Shown in pieces: positions 1 through 9,067 of a DNA stretch of 63,565 nt; position 1 is the stretch's first letter; each line of letters begins with the position of its first letter. The notes below the pieces were generated by a model. The model made no database searches, had not been told where the DNA came from, and was given only the letters and a program-made list of their open reading frames with translations. A program made the position numbers and the translations under genes. The DNA is from Deltaproteobacteria bacterium (lineage in GTDB: Bacteria > Desulfobacterota > Desulfomonilia > UBA1062): positions 1 to 63,565 of the forward strand of contig JAHDOV010000030.1 of the NCBI GenBank assembly GCA_018434685.1, given 5' to 3'.

Positions 1-1
1 A

Positions 2-901
2 GATCGTCTCGGGAATATTCTGCTTGATTCCAAAACCAGATGCCTTGCCTGGGTATTGATGAGCAACCATGTTCACCTGTTGTTGCAGACCGGCAGAGAA
101 CCCATTGCCACGGTAATGAGGAGACTGCTGACCGGTTATGCTCAGCAGTTCAACCGGCGGTATGCCCGTCATGGTCAGTTGTTTCAAAACCGTTATAAAT
201 CGATCTTGTGCGAAGAGGAGCCATATTTACTTCAGATGGTGCGATATATCCATCTGAATCCGGTACGTGCAGGTATGGTGGAGGATGTGCAGGCATTGAA
301 GGGGTACAGGTACAGCGGTCATAGTGTGCTGATGGGGAAGAATGAGTATGCATGGCAGGATACCCGGGCAGTACTCACACTCTTTGCACCGACTATGCGA
401 CAGGCCAGGAGGAGGTATGAATCCTTTGTTGCAGAGGGAGTCGCGCTGGGCAGGCAGCCGGAACTCACGGGTGGCGGTCTTCTGAGATCAGCGGGAGGAT
501 GGTCAGGGCTGAAGGCCCATCGAAGAGACGGTATGAGGATAAAGGGGGATGAGAGGATACTGGGAAGTTCAGAATTTGTTGAGAATGTGATCAGGCAGAC
601 AGAAGAAGATTTTGAACAGAGGACGCGTCTTGCAAACCAGGGGCTTGATATGGAATCTCTCCTGGAGAGGACGGCAGAGTATTATGGAGTATCAGGGGGA
701 GATCTCGGGAGCAGGAGTAAAGAGAGGAAGGTGTCCCGAGCCCGGTCGGTTTTCTGTTATCTTGCAGTAAGGAAATTACAGTTGAGTTGTGTCGATGTCG
801 GAGTGAGGTTGAATCTTACGCAATCGACTATCAGCAAGGCAGTGGTGAGAGGGCAGGCGGTTGTGATGGAAGACAGGAATGAAGAGGTACTGCTTGCATG
901 A
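2..901 (+). CDS. REP-associated (IS200-like Y1) transposase with DnaA-like C-terminal domain, 5' end outside window
   Basis: The reading frame is open to the first bases of the window, so the N-terminus lies outside it. The visible part begins just before the HUH signature (MSNHVHLLL, from base 59), which binds metal in single-strand HUH transposases. A conserved block with the expected tyrosine region (YLLQMVRYIHLNPVRAGMV) follows. Residues from about 190 onward (ARSVFCYLAVRKL ... LTQSTISKAV) look like the helix-turn-helix of the DnaA C-terminus, a known fusion in one RAYT subgroup. Such enzymes act on REP palindromes. REP sequences are abundant beyond 40 kb, but none lies next to this gene, so the link is inferred. 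A GTG/TTG start inside the window is unlikely because homology continues upstream of it. Confidence 0.85.
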   Translation, partial: DRLGNILLDSKTRCLAWVLMSNHVHLLLQTGREPIATVMRRLLTGYAQQFNRRYARHGQLFQNRYKSILCEEEPYLLQMVRYIHLNPVRAGMVEDVQALKGYRYSGHSVLMGKNEYAWQDTRAVLTLFAPTMRQARRRYESFVAEGVALGRQPELTGGGLLRSAGGWSGLKAHRRDGMRIKGDERILGSSEFVENVIRQTEEDFEQRTRLANQGLDMESLLERTAEYYGVSGGDLGSRSKERKVSRARSVFCYLAVRKLQLSCVDVGVRLNLTQSTISKAVVRGQAVVMEDRNEEVLLA

Positions 902-905
902 TATT

Positions 906-1192
906 TTATCGCCAACCAAATGGTTCAAGTTTCACAAATGTCAATATTTCATGGACGTCCCCCTTTTCTACGAGTTGATCCGTGGCTGCAAGCGCCTCAT
1001 CGGTCTCCTGGGAAGACCAGCCCGGATCCAGGTTATAGAGCAATAAAACCGGCATGGTGGCAGGATCGATATCTACGGGCATCCATTCCCTCCTGATGCT
1101 GATGTCTTCCAACCAACGGATCAGCCGGGTGATATCGCACTTGATATATAAAGAAAAAATCGATTGTCACCAACATGATATAGGGCATCCAT
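906..1192 (-). pseudogene. Small unknown protein, probably frameshifted
   Basis: On the minus strand a frame starting at ATG 1192 (MDALYHVGDNRFF) stops being protein-like near 1155. A second frame takes over there (LYIKCDITRLIRWLEDI ...) and runs to a stop at 906. The switch falls in a run of six T, and restoring one T joins the two parts into one continuous protein of about 95 residues. I recognise no family. The downstream part alone would need a TTG start at 1112 with no obvious ribosome-binding site. It converges with the transposase gene, 4 bases apart. It could instead be two unrelated short frames. Confidence 0.35.
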
Positions 1193-1364
1193 GATTTTTG
1201 TGGAGGTGTCTGTCAGGGGTTCTGTACGGGCCCACTGCCCTGGCACTGTGTAAATTATGTGCAAACAGTATGTAATTCAAATGTGAAAACATATAATTAG
1301 ATTGTTAACATCCTCTGGTCTGTATTATCTGGTCCACACTACTGTTCCATCAAGGAGATCTACA

Positions 1365-3137
1365 ATGACTGCAGCTGCCCCGGTACATCCACTCGGATCA
1401 CGAGCAAATATCCTGTTAACGAGCGTGTTCGGCCCGTATGCCCAGGATGACGAGTATGGGAGCAGGAAGATAAACCCCATGGAGCTCTACCACAATCAGG
1501 TCACCAGGGAGCAGGGCCCTTTCTCGCTGCGCATGTTTCACCGATCCTTCGGGCTCATGCTGCTCAAGGAGAATATCGATGCGCCGTGCACGCTGCTGGA
1601 CTTTCCTGACCAGCAACGCTTTATCGATGAGATTGCAGGCCAGGCCTACGATATCGTCGGCATCAGCGCGATCACACCCAATATCGGCAAGGTGAAGAGG
1701 ATGTGCGAACTGATCCGAACCTATCAGCCCCGGGCCACCATTGTCGTGGGCGGGCACATCGCGAACGTGCCGGGTCTGAAGAACAGGATCGAGGTCGATC
1801 ATATCTGCCGGGGTGACGGGGTTCGCTGGTTCAGAAAATTTCTGGGGATGGACGAACATGCCCCGATAAAACACCCCTATGTGTATTCCGGCTTTGGTAC
1901 CCGCATCCTCGGCATCAACCCGCCCGAGAAGCCAGGGGAAACCGCCGCGATGCTGATCCCCTCGGTCGGGTGTCCACTGGGGTGTAATTTCTGCTCCACC
2001 TCGAGCCTCTTCGGGGGCAAGGGGAAGTTCGTCGACTTTTATAAATCAGGCGATGATCTCTTCAGGGTCATGGTCGACATTGAACAAAGGCTCAAGGTGA
2101 GCTCGTTTTTTGTCATGGACGAGAACTTTCTCCTCCACCGAGAGCGTGCCATACGTCTCCTGGAGCTTATGAAGGAGAACGGCAAATCGTGGTCACTGTA
2201 TGTCTTCTCCTCGGCCGGGATCCTGAAGTCCTACACCATGGAACAACTGGTCCGTCTGGGGATATCCTGGGTGTGGATGGGCCTGGAGGGGGAAAACAGC
2301 TCGTATTCGAAGCTCAGCGGGGTGGACACGAGGGAGTTGGTGAACGAACTGCAGTCCCACGGAATTCGCGTGCTGGGATCCACCATCATCGGCCTGGAGA
2401 ATCATACCCCGGATAATATCGATACGGTCATCGATTATGCGGTGAGTCACAATACGGTGTTCCACCAGTTCATGCTCTATACCCCGGTCCCGGGCACCCC
2501 GCTCTATGAGCAGCATGTTGCAGACGGGACGATCCTGGGAGGGGATGAGCGACCCTTCGCGGACAATCATGGCCAGTACCGGTTCAATTATCGCCATGAG
2601 CACATCACTAACGGCGAGGAAACCGGCTATCTCAGAGGTGCATTCCAAAGGGATTTCCAGATGAACGGACCGAGCCTGGCCAGGATGATGCGGGTCGTTC
2701 TTGCGGGCTGGAAGCGATACAAGAACCATCCCGACCCCTGTGTCAGGAGGCGTTACAGCCGGGAGATACAATCCCTGAAGACCACCTATGCCGCTGCTTT
2801 ATGGGCAATGAAGAGATGGTACCGTGACGAGAAGCGGATGCACGGGGAAATCGCATCGATACTGCATGAGGTCTACCGGGAATTCGGGTGGAAGACCAGG
2901 CTCATTGCCCCGATACTCGGGATGTTTATCCACGCCGCAACAAAGAGAGAGCAGAAACGGCTCGAGAGCGGCTGGACCTGCGAACCCGCCTCGTTCTATG
3001 AGAAGAACGCGCAGGCCCTGGCGCTGGAGCATGTTGCATATGCCGCCGAGAAGGCATACACGCCTGCGCAGGGAGCCTGCGTGCCCCCCTGCTGCACGCA
3101 GTTGAAGACAGCCGAGCAACGGGTTCGTATCTCGTGA
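1365..3137 (+). CDS. B12-binding radical SAM protein
   Basis: 590 residues. The N-terminal part (about 50-160) has the alternating beta/alpha pattern of a cobalamin-binding Rossmann domain, with a conserved VVGGHIA turn. The radical SAM cluster motif C203-x3-C207-x2-C210 follows (CPLGCNFC), within an Elp3-like core to about 430. A helical C-terminal tail of some 150 residues is rich in charged residues. The ATG at 1365 is chosen because AAGGAG lies 7 bases upstream; a longer frame from TTG 1302 lacks such a site. The family usually methylates or rearranges complex substrates at unactivated carbons. The substrate cannot be read from this sequence. It stands alone, with a DUF493 gene 36 bases downstream. 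Confidence 0.85.
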   Translation: MTAAAPVHPLGSRANILLTSVFGPYAQDDEYGSRKINPMELYHNQVTREQGPFSLRMFHRSFGLMLLKENIDAPCTLLDFPDQQRFIDEIAGQAYDIVGISAITPNIGKVKRMCELIRTYQPRATIVVGGHIANVPGLKNRIEVDHICRGDGVRWFRKFLGMDEHAPIKHPYVYSGFGTRILGINPPEKPGETAAMLIPSVGCPLGCNFCSTSSLFGGKGKFVDFYKSGDDLFRVMVDIEQRLKVSSFFVMDENFLLHRERAIRLLELMKENGKSWSLYVFSSAGILKSYTMEQLVRLGISWVWMGLEGENSSYSKLSGVDTRELVNELQSHGIRVLGSTIIGLENHTPDNIDTVIDYAVSHNTVFHQFMLYTPVPGTPLYEQHVADGTILGGDERPFADNHGQYRFNYRHEHITNGEETGYLRGAFQRDFQMNGPSLARMMRVVLAGWKRYKNHPDPCVRRRYSREIQSLKTTYAAALWAMKRWYRDEKRMHGEIASILHEVYREFGWKTRLIAPILGMFIHAATKREQKRLESGWTCEPASFYEKNAQALALEHVAYAAEKAYTPAQGACVPPCCTQLKTAEQRVRIS

Positions 3138-3173
3138 TTGCCCTTGACGCGGTAACTTGCTAGGATATGGGCT

Positions 3174-3440
3174 ATGGATCGTCCCAGAACACAAGACAAG
3201 GCCGTGATAGAATATCCCTGCAGATGGGTCTATAAGATCTTCGGCACGGACCGGGCACGGTTGCGCGATGCCGTGATGCAGCTCATCCCCGGTGATGATT
3301 ACACGCTCAGCCCGTCGCACAGCAGCACGACCGGGAAGTATCACTGCATGAACCTCGAGATCACGGTGATGTGCGAGGAAGACCGGAAGGGGATCTATGA
3401 GGCATTAAGGGAGCATCACACAATCGTGCTGGTGCTCTAG
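3174..3440 (+). CDS. DUF493 (YbeD-like) protein
   Basis: 88 residues. The N-terminal pattern YPCRWVYKIFG and the ferredoxin-like alternation through to the closing I-x-LVL strand match the YbeD/DUF493 family of small ACT-like proteins. In other bacteria members are often beside lipoate genes and are thought to be small regulators; none of those genes is nearby here. It follows the radical SAM gene by 36 bases on the same strand and may be co-transcribed. Full family length. Confidence 0.8.
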   Translation: MDRPRTQDKAVIEYPCRWVYKIFGTDRARLRDAVMQLIPGDDYTLSPSHSSTTGKYHCMNLEITVMCEEDRKGIYEALREHHTIVLVL

Positions 3441-3462
3441 GCTGGGCAGTGTTGTAATCAGG

Positions 3463-3495
3463 CCGAAGCTGTTTAGGCTGAAGTCTAAAGGAACC
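3463..3495. repeat. Short TAGGCTG-type heptad repeat
   Basis: Contains CTGTTTAGGCTGAAGTCTAAA, the same words found at 4386-4490 and 6592-6785. The remainder of 3441-3660 shows no gene. Confidence 0.5.
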
Positions 3496-3663
3496 CGAAA
3501 AGCACTACCACGCACCTTGGCCAAGAAACAGCAAATTTTCGCACCAACCAAGTCTTCAAAGTGTGCCATTTCCCCTCTTTTCCTAACAGTCTTCAGTCTT
3601 TCTCCCTGAGTATTTACACAATGTTTTGACCTACCGCTAAAGACTTATCCTGAAGGAACGCAG

Positions 3664-3705
3664 ATAAAAATATCCGGTGGCACCGCAGATGAGATGCCAC
3701 CGGAT
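3664..3705 (-). terminator. Rho-independent terminator after satP
   Basis: A perfect 11-bp inverted repeat (ATCCGGTGGCA at 3672-3682, TGCCACCGGAT at 3695-3705) with a 12-base loop. Read on the minus strand it is followed at once by a T-rich run (ATTTTTA). It lies 36 bases beyond the satP stop. Confidence 0.85.
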
Positions 3706-3741
3706 CGCTCAAACGTTTAGGAGGAACGTCTTTGAGTTCTG

Positions 3742-4305
3742 TTATGAAATCCAGGGCTTGCCCACGGGGAGGACATCCCTGCCGAATACGTCGGCAAATA
3801 TCGCATGCGCCATCACGTACCACGCGCTCAGCGCACAGACCATAAGCTCGTAGCCGGCGACCTTGTTCATTGCCGGATATCCGAAGTGCCCGATATCCAG
3901 GAGCAAAAACCCGATCAGGAGCAGGGTAAAGGTGAATGCAAGGGCGCCGTTTATTCGCATGGACCCGACCCACATGATCGCGGTATAGAGTGTCCAGCCC
4001 ACGAGATACCAACCCAGATCGGTTGTGCTTGTCTTGTATATCTCGAAATGGTTGCACAGGAAGATGAGCGCGAGGCCTATCCAGAACGCGCCATAGGCGG
4101 TAAACGCGCTGTACCCGAAGTTGTTGCCGGTCCTGATCTCCTGCAGGCCTGCAATCATCTGTGCAAGGCCTCCGAAGATAAGGCCCAGTACCAGTACCGG
4201 ACCGATACCGCACCATCCGACATTGTGAAACTGCAGCACCAGGGTAGTCATGCCGAATCCTGCCAGACCGACCACAGCAGGATTTCCGATTTTCTGTTCA
4301 CTCAT
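3742..4305 (-). CDS. satP: Acetate uptake transporter, GPR1/FUN34/SatP family
   Basis: 187 residues with six predicted membrane helices. The family signature NPAVVGLAGFG stands just before the first helix. Members move acetate (and some succinate) with protons across the inner membrane. It lies downstream of prpE on the same strand with a 179-base gap made largely of heptad repeats, and ends in a strong terminator. Together they read as a short-chain fatty acid uptake and activation unit; the sigma-54 promoter ahead of prpE could serve both. The direction of acetate flow in the cell is not shown. Confidence 0.88.
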   Translation of the reverse strand: MSEQKIGNPAVVGLAGFGMTTLVLQFHNVGWCGIGPVLVLGLIFGGLAQMIAGLQEIRTGNNFGYSAFTAYGAFWIGLALIFLCNHFEIYKTSTTDLGWYLVGWTLYTAIMWVGSMRINGALAFTFTLLLIGFLLLDIGHFGYPAMNKVAGYELMVCALSAWYVMAHAIFADVFGRDVLPVGKPWIS

Positions 4306-4385
4306 GATTCTGTCCTTTCATATGTACCTACTCAGGTTGTTGAGACTGTAGGTGCCCTGAAAGAAATGCCCTTGGGGCACTGAAG

Positions 4386-4490
4386 GCTGTCAGCGGCAGG
4401 TAGGCTGCAGACTGTTTACCTAAAGCCTACAGCCTAACAACCTACTGCCTATCCATCTACAGCCTATCCACCTTCAGCCTAATTTCACCT
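4386..4490. repeat. Heptad repeat tract (TAGGCTG family) between prpE and satP
   Basis: Degenerate tandem copies of TAGGCTGTAGR, in the sense orientation on the minus strand. The tract begins within six bases of the prpE stop. Related tracts are at 3463-3495 and 6592-6785. Confidence 0.7.
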
Positions 4491-6380
4491 CGGGTAGCCG
4501 ATCTCCTTGAGAGCCGCTCCTATTTCCTCCAGGACCACCGGATCTTCGATGGTGGAGGGGACCTTGAATTCCATTCCGTCGGCAAGCTTCCTCATGGTAG
4601 CGCGAAGAATCTTGCCGCTGCGGGTCTTCGGCAGGCGAGCCACCACGGTGACATCCTTCAGGCAGGCGAGTGCCCCGATGTCGTTGCGCACCATGGCCAC
4701 CACCTCTTTCTGGACATCGTCCCTGCTCTTGAGCGCACCTGCTTTCAGGACCACGAAACCCACGGGCACCTGGCCCTTGAGCTTGTCCTCGACACCGATG
4801 ACCGCGCACTCTGCCACGTCCGGATGCCTGGCGACCACCTCCTCCATCCCCCCGGTGGAGAGCCTGTGGCCGGCCACATTGATGATGTCGTCCACCCTGC
4901 CCATGATGTAGATGTAGCCGTCCTCGTCCTTGTAGCCGCCGTCGCCGGTGGCATAGTACCCGGGGTAATCGCTCAGGTATGACGAGACAAAGGCGCTGTC
5001 TTTCTGCCACAGGGTGGGCAGACAGCCCGGAGGCAGCGGCAGTCTGATCCCGATGACGCCCTCGCGGCCATCGGCCACCTCTTTGGCGCCCTCATCGATG
5101 ATCCTGACATCATAGCCCGGGGCCGGCTTGGTGGGAGATCCTGCCTTTATGGGGAGTTCCTCGATCCCCATACAGTTGGCTGCAATGGCCCAGCCGGTCT
5201 CTGTCTGCCACCAGTGATCCACTACCGGGATAGCAAGCAGGTCGCTTGCCCAGTGGTAGGTGTCCGGGTCGAGCCGTTCTCCTGCAAGGAAGAGATACTT
5301 CAACGACGAGATGTCGTACTTCTTCACAAAGCTTCCGGTGGGGTCTTCCTTCTTGATGGCCCTGAATGCTGTCGGCGCAGTGAAGAGCACCTTCACCTTG
5401 TGTTCGGAGATCACCCGCCAGAATGCCCCCGGGTCCGGGGTTCCCACGGGCTTGCCCTCGTACATGATCGTGGTGCACCCGTACAGGAGCGGGGCATAGA
5501 TGATGTAGGAATGGCCGACAACCCAGCCCACATCGGACGCGGCCCAGTACACGTCGCCCGGCTCAACGCCGTAGATGTACTGCATCGACCACTTCAGGGC
5601 GACGGCATGCCCGCCGTTGTCCCGCACCACGCCCTTGGGTATGCCGGTGGTGCCGGAGGTATAGAGGATGTAGAGCGGGTCTGTCGCCTCCACCGTGACG
5701 CACGGTGCAGGGGAGACACCGCCCAAGGCCTCGGTCCAGTCGAGATCACGTCCCGGTACAAGGGCCGCCTTCACCTGGGGGCGCTGGAAGATCACGCATT
5801 TCTCCGGCTTGTGCTTCGACAGGTCGATCGCCCTGTCCAGTAAAGGTTTGTAGGGGATCGGCCCCTTGGGCTCGATGCCGCATGATGCGGAAAGGATCAC
5901 CTTTGGTTTTGCATCATCTATCCTCACGGCCAGCTCGTTGGGTGCAAATCCGCCGAACACCAGCGAATGAATCGCCCCGATGCGTGCGCACGCCAGCATG
6001 CTTATTGCCGCCTCGGGTATCATGGGCATATAGATGATTACCCGGTCTCCCTTGTCGACGCCGAGTGATTTGAGCACGCCTGCAAAGCGGGAGACCTCGT
6101 CGAGGAGCTCCTTGTACGTGATCTTCCGGATGGTGCCGGTGACCGGGCTGTCATAGATGATGGCCGCCTGGTCGCCCCTGCCTTTTTCCACGTGGAAATC
6201 GAGGGCATTGTAGCAGGTGTTCATCCTGCCGCCTGCGAACCACTGGTAAAAGGGGGCCCTGCTGTCATCGAGCACCTTGTCCCACTTTTTCTCCCACTGT
6301 ATCGCTCCGCCCGCGATACTCCAGAACCCTTCCCTGTCTTCCAGGGAACGCCGGTAGGCTTCCTCATACGACTTGTACAT
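4485..6380 (-). CDS. prpE: Propionyl-CoA synthetase (acyl-CoA synthetase, AMP-forming)
   Basis: 631 residues, the usual length for the ACS/PrpE family. An N-terminal ACS cap (about 1-60) is followed by the P-loop motif YTSGTTGIPKGVVRDNGG, whose last residues are typical of PrpE, and then the WWQTETGW and YYATGD motifs. The C-terminal KTRSGKILRATMRK holds the catalytic lysine that is commonly acetylated. It makes acyl-CoA and AMP from ATP, propionate (or acetate) and CoA in the cytoplasm. The ATG at 6380 has AGGAGG 8 bases upstream. A sigma-54 promoter at 6466-6481 and the activator gene just upstream point to nitrogen- or substrate-responsive control. Acetate as main substrate is possible. 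Confidence 0.9.
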   Translation of the reverse strand: MYKSYEEAYRRSLEDREGFWSIAGGAIQWEKKWDKVLDDSRAPFYQWFAGGRMNTCYNALDFHVEKGRGDQAAIIYDSPVTGTIRKITYKELLDEVSRFAGVLKSLGVDKGDRVIIYMPMIPEAAISMLACARIGAIHSLVFGGFAPNELAVRIDDAKPKVILSASCGIEPKGPIPYKPLLDRAIDLSKHKPEKCVIFQRPQVKAALVPGRDLDWTEALGGVSPAPCVTVEATDPLYILYTSGTTGIPKGVVRDNGGHAVALKWSMQYIYGVEPGDVYWAASDVGWVVGHSYIIYAPLLYGCTTIMYEGKPVGTPDPGAFWRVISEHKVKVLFTAPTAFRAIKKEDPTGSFVKKYDISSLKYLFLAGERLDPDTYHWASDLLAIPVVDHWWQTETGWAIAANCMGIEELPIKAGSPTKPAPGYDVRIIDEGAKEVADGREGVIGIRLPLPPGCLPTLWQKDSAFVSSYLSDYPGYYATGDGGYKDEDGYIYIMGRVDDIINVAGHRLSTGGMEEVVARHPDVAECAVIGVEDKLKGQVPVGFVVLKAGALKSRDDVQKEVVAMVRNDIGALACLKDVTVVARLPKTRSGKILRATMRKLADGMEFKVPSTIEDPVVLEEIGAALKEIGYPR

Positions 6381-6465
6381 ACATGAACCCTCCTGTGTTT
6401 GCCCTCACGGGCACTCTAGATTGTTTTCCCACACCTAAAAAATAACAATTGAATGGACTGGAGAC

Positions 6466-6481
6466 AGCAATGAACATGCCA
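6466..6481 (-). promoter_or_regulatory. Sigma-54 (-24/-12) promoter of prpE
   Basis: The minus strand reads TGGCATGTTCATTGCT: GG and GC separated by exactly 10 bases, matching TGGCAYR-N4-TTGCW at every defined position. Transcription would start near 6455, leaving a leader of about 75 bases before prpE. The gene immediately upstream encodes a sigma-54 activator. Confidence 0.85.
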
Positions 6482-6535
6482 TGGGAAAATGCCTTTCAAA
6501 AACAGGCAGATACTTGCGGCTAGACCCTGCCGATG

Positions 6536-6573
6536 TGTCCGGGAAACCGTAAATGTGTCAGCCGGCCCGGACA
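6536..6573. promoter_or_regulatory. Candidate enhancer (UAS) for the sigma-54 activator
   Basis: An inverted repeat TGTCCGGG (6536-6543) ... CCCGGACA (6566-6573) is centred about 100 bases upstream of the expected prpE start site. This is the usual place for a dimeric enhancer-binding protein, and no other gene is near. Inferred from symmetry and position only. Confidence 0.5.
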
Positions 6574-6591
6574 GGTGAACAGGCTGTAGGT

Positions 6592-6785
6592 AGAGAGGCT
6601 GTAGACTGTAGACTGTTAGGCTGTAGGGAGAGAGGCGGGATGAAGGTTGTTAGACTGTAGACTGTTAGGCTATAGGGCAAGAGGCTGTATGAAGGCTGTT
6701 AGGCTGTAGGGATATAGAGGTTAGGTAAGTGGATTTGATCAATGCACAGGAAACTAACAGTCTATAGCCTATAGCCTACAGTCTA
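6592..6785. repeat. Heptad repeat tract (TAGGCTG family), with inverted copy
   Basis: Many degenerate copies of AGGCTGTAGACTGT on the plus strand run to about 6725. They are followed at 6753-6785 by an inverted stretch (AACAGTCTATAGCCTATAGC), so the tract can fold back on itself. It supplies the stop codon of the activator gene at 6783. It fills the rest of the 400-base gap between prpE and the activator. Confidence 0.75.
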
Positions 6786-8897
6786 AAGGGGTTCTTTCTT
6801 TGCAGGAAGTCCCATCTTCGTCATCTTTTCATAGAGCCACGACCTGCTGATGCCCAGGATCCTGGCCGCCTCGGCCTTGTTTCCACCCGAGCGCTTCAAC
6901 GCGTCGATGATGAGCGCCTGCTCGTGGTCGTCGCGGCTCGGCTTGAGCTTCTGATTCTTCTGCACAGGGGACTGGTTCCGGTACGAAGGAGGCGACGTAT
7001 CCCGCAGGTAATGTGGTAGGTCCTGCTTCTCTATGAGCCTCCCGCGGGCAAAATTGATGGCACGTTCGATCACGTTTTCCAGCTCCCTGACATTGCCGGG
7101 CCAGGAATGATCGAGGAATATCTCACGCACCTCCCGGGAGAGATCGTGGATGTGGGTGTTGAAGACGTGGTTGTATTTTTCCAGGAAGAACTGCACGAGC
7201 AGATTGATGTCCTGCCGTCGTTCGCGCAGCGGCGGGATGTGGATGGGGATGACATTGAGGCGGTAGTACAGGTCGGACCGGAAACTCCCCTCGTGCACCA
7301 TGTCCTCAAGTGCCCGGTTCGTCGCGGCGATGAACCTCACGTCGACCTTCTGGGACACGTTCGAGCCGATGGGTTCGAAACACTTGTCCTGGATCACCCG
7401 CAGCAGCTTGCTCTGGAGAGCCAGGGGCATGTCTCCGATCTCGTCGAGAAACAGGGTGCCTCCGTCAGCCAGCGACAGTTTGCCTTTTTTGCCCGAGCGC
7501 TGGGCACCGGTAAATGCGCCTGCCACGTAGCCGAAAAATTCCGACTCCATGAGGCTGGCAGGTATGGCGGCGCAGTTCACCTTGACGAGCGGTCCGGTCC
7601 TGGCAGTGTTGCTCTTGTGGATCGCCTGGGCGATCAATTCCTTGCCGGTGCCGCTTTCGCCGGTGATGAGGATATTCGAGGTGCCGTGCGAGACGATCTC
7701 TGCCTCTTCGATCACCTGTCTGAAGGCCGGATCGGCCGTGACGATCTGGTCGAACCCGGTGCCGGACTGGACAGGTACCCGGCTGGCAGACCCCAGGTTC
7801 CCGACCTGGCGGTCAACCTCTGCAAGCTTCCTGGCAAGCTCCTGGATCTCGTGGAGGTTGCGGAACAGGATCCTGCCGACGGCCCCGACCACCTGGCCCT
7901 TGCGGATGATGGGCTGCGAGGACACCACGTAGGGGACACGGTTGATGAACTGCAGCTGGTTGATCTCGGGCAGACCGGTCTTGAGAACCCTGGGGAGCGT
8001 TGTGTTCTCGATCACCTCTTCCACCGGGCAGCCTGCGATCTCGTCTGCCTGCCTGCGCAGGAAGCGCTCGGCAGCCTTGTTGATCATGGAAATGCATCCC
8101 TTCTCATCCACGACGACGATTCCGTCATAGGTGAACTCCATCACCGATTGGAGGGTGCGGTAGAGTTTCGTGACGCTCTCGAGTTCCGTGACAATGCGCA
8201 TGAGATCGGTGAGGTCCTGGAACACGATTATCGCCCCGGTGGTGCGGTCCTCCCGTGTCACGGGCGTGACATTGCACAGGAGGTTCAGTTCGTTGACGAT
8301 GTGCAGCATCCCGATAGAGGGGTTCCCGCGGGTGAGGACATCGTCGAGATTCAGGCCGGGCAGGAGGGTGCTCACGGGGTTCCCGATCGCTGCCGAGGCC
8401 CTGGTGGAAAGGATATTTTCCGCAGCCCTGTTGATCTCGATGATGGACCCGGTTTCGTCTAGTGCAATCAGTCCGTTGTGCATGGTCTGGAGAATGGCGC
8501 TGAGCTGGGTGTTCAGCTGGGTCTCGTTTCTGAGCATGGCCATGATCCAGCCGGTCTTGGTGAAGATGCCGCTGAGCTGATCGTTGTCATCCACCACGAT
8601 GGCATTGCCGGCCCTGCTGGTGCGCACGATCTGTTTCACCTCTTCGTAGGGGATATGCTCGTGGAGGGTCATGACCTCGGTGGTGAAGAGATCCCTGATG
8701 TGCATATCCGGCAGCATGCCTTGTGCAACGGCATCGAAGAGGTTCGCCTTGGACATGATGCCGATGAAGCGGCCGCCGTCCTCTGTGACCGGCAGTGCCT
8801 CGAGATGGGTCTTGCGGAACAGGCTGGCGACCTTCTGCAGGGTATCCTCCGCGCAGAGGGTCTCGAAAGAGCGGGTCATCATGTCTTTCATCAACAT
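6783..8897 (-). CDS. Sigma-54-dependent activator with CBS pair and PAS domains
   Basis: About 704 residues. Two CBS motifs occupy roughly the first 120, suggesting adenosyl-nucleotide sensing. Two PAS-like sensor segments follow to about 360, then the AAA+ core with Walker A GESGTGKE (about 408), the sigma-54 contact loop GAFTGA (about 460) and Walker B LFLDEIGDM. A Fis-type helix-turn-helix ends it (NKAEAARILGISRSWLYEKM). No receiver domain is present, so the input is probably a ligand, not phosphorylation. The likely target is the promoter at 6466-6481 upstream of prpE. The start is uncertain: the frame extends to ATG 8951, but CBS homology begins at about 8891-8897. Confidence 0.9.
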   Translation of the reverse strand: MLMKDMMTRSFETLCAEDTLQKVASLFRKTHLEALPVTEDGGRFIGIMSKANLFDAVAQGMLPDMHIRDLFTTEVMTLHEHIPYEEVKQIVRTSRAGNAIVVDDNDQLSGIFTKTGWIMAMLRNETQLNTQLSAILQTMHNGLIALDETGSIIEINRAAENILSTRASAAIGNPVSTLLPGLNLDDVLTRGNPSIGMLHIVNELNLLCNVTPVTREDRTTGAIIVFQDLTDLMRIVTELESVTKLYRTLQSVMEFTYDGIVVVDEKGCISMINKAAERFLRRQADEIAGCPVEEVIENTTLPRVLKTGLPEINQLQFINRVPYVVSSQPIIRKGQVVGAVGRILFRNLHEIQELARKLAEVDRQVGNLGSASRVPVQSGTGFDQIVTADPAFRQVIEEAEIVSHGTSNILITGESGTGKELIAQAIHKSNTARTGPLVKVNCAAIPASLMESEFFGYVAGAFTGAQRSGKKGKLSLADGGTLFLDEIGDMPLALQSKLLRVIQDKCFEPIGSNVSQKVDVRFIAATNRALEDMVHEGSFRSDLYYRLNVIPIHIPPLRERRQDINLLVQFFLEKYNHVFNTHIHDLSREVREIFLDHSWPGNVRELENVIERAINFARGRLIEKQDLPHYLRDTSPPSYRNQSPVQKNQKLKPSRDDHEQALIIDALKRSGGNKAEAARILGISRSWLYEKMTKMGLPAKKEPL

Positions 8898-9067
8898 GGT
8901 GTCAAAAAATCCTTTATTATAAATACATAGTATATACCCTTCATATACCATAATGACTGTTTGTTGAATGGAATTTTTTAATCACCGTAATCATTTTTCG
9001 CCCTTTATACGAAAAGAGGGGTAAAACGCTGGAGGCGTGTTGTGATATATCCCGCCAGGATCCTTGT

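Noticed and set aside
7107-8462. Long plus-strand frame opposite the sigma-54 activator
   Set aside because: The minus strand has full AAA+ and Fis motifs; the plus-strand product has no motif.
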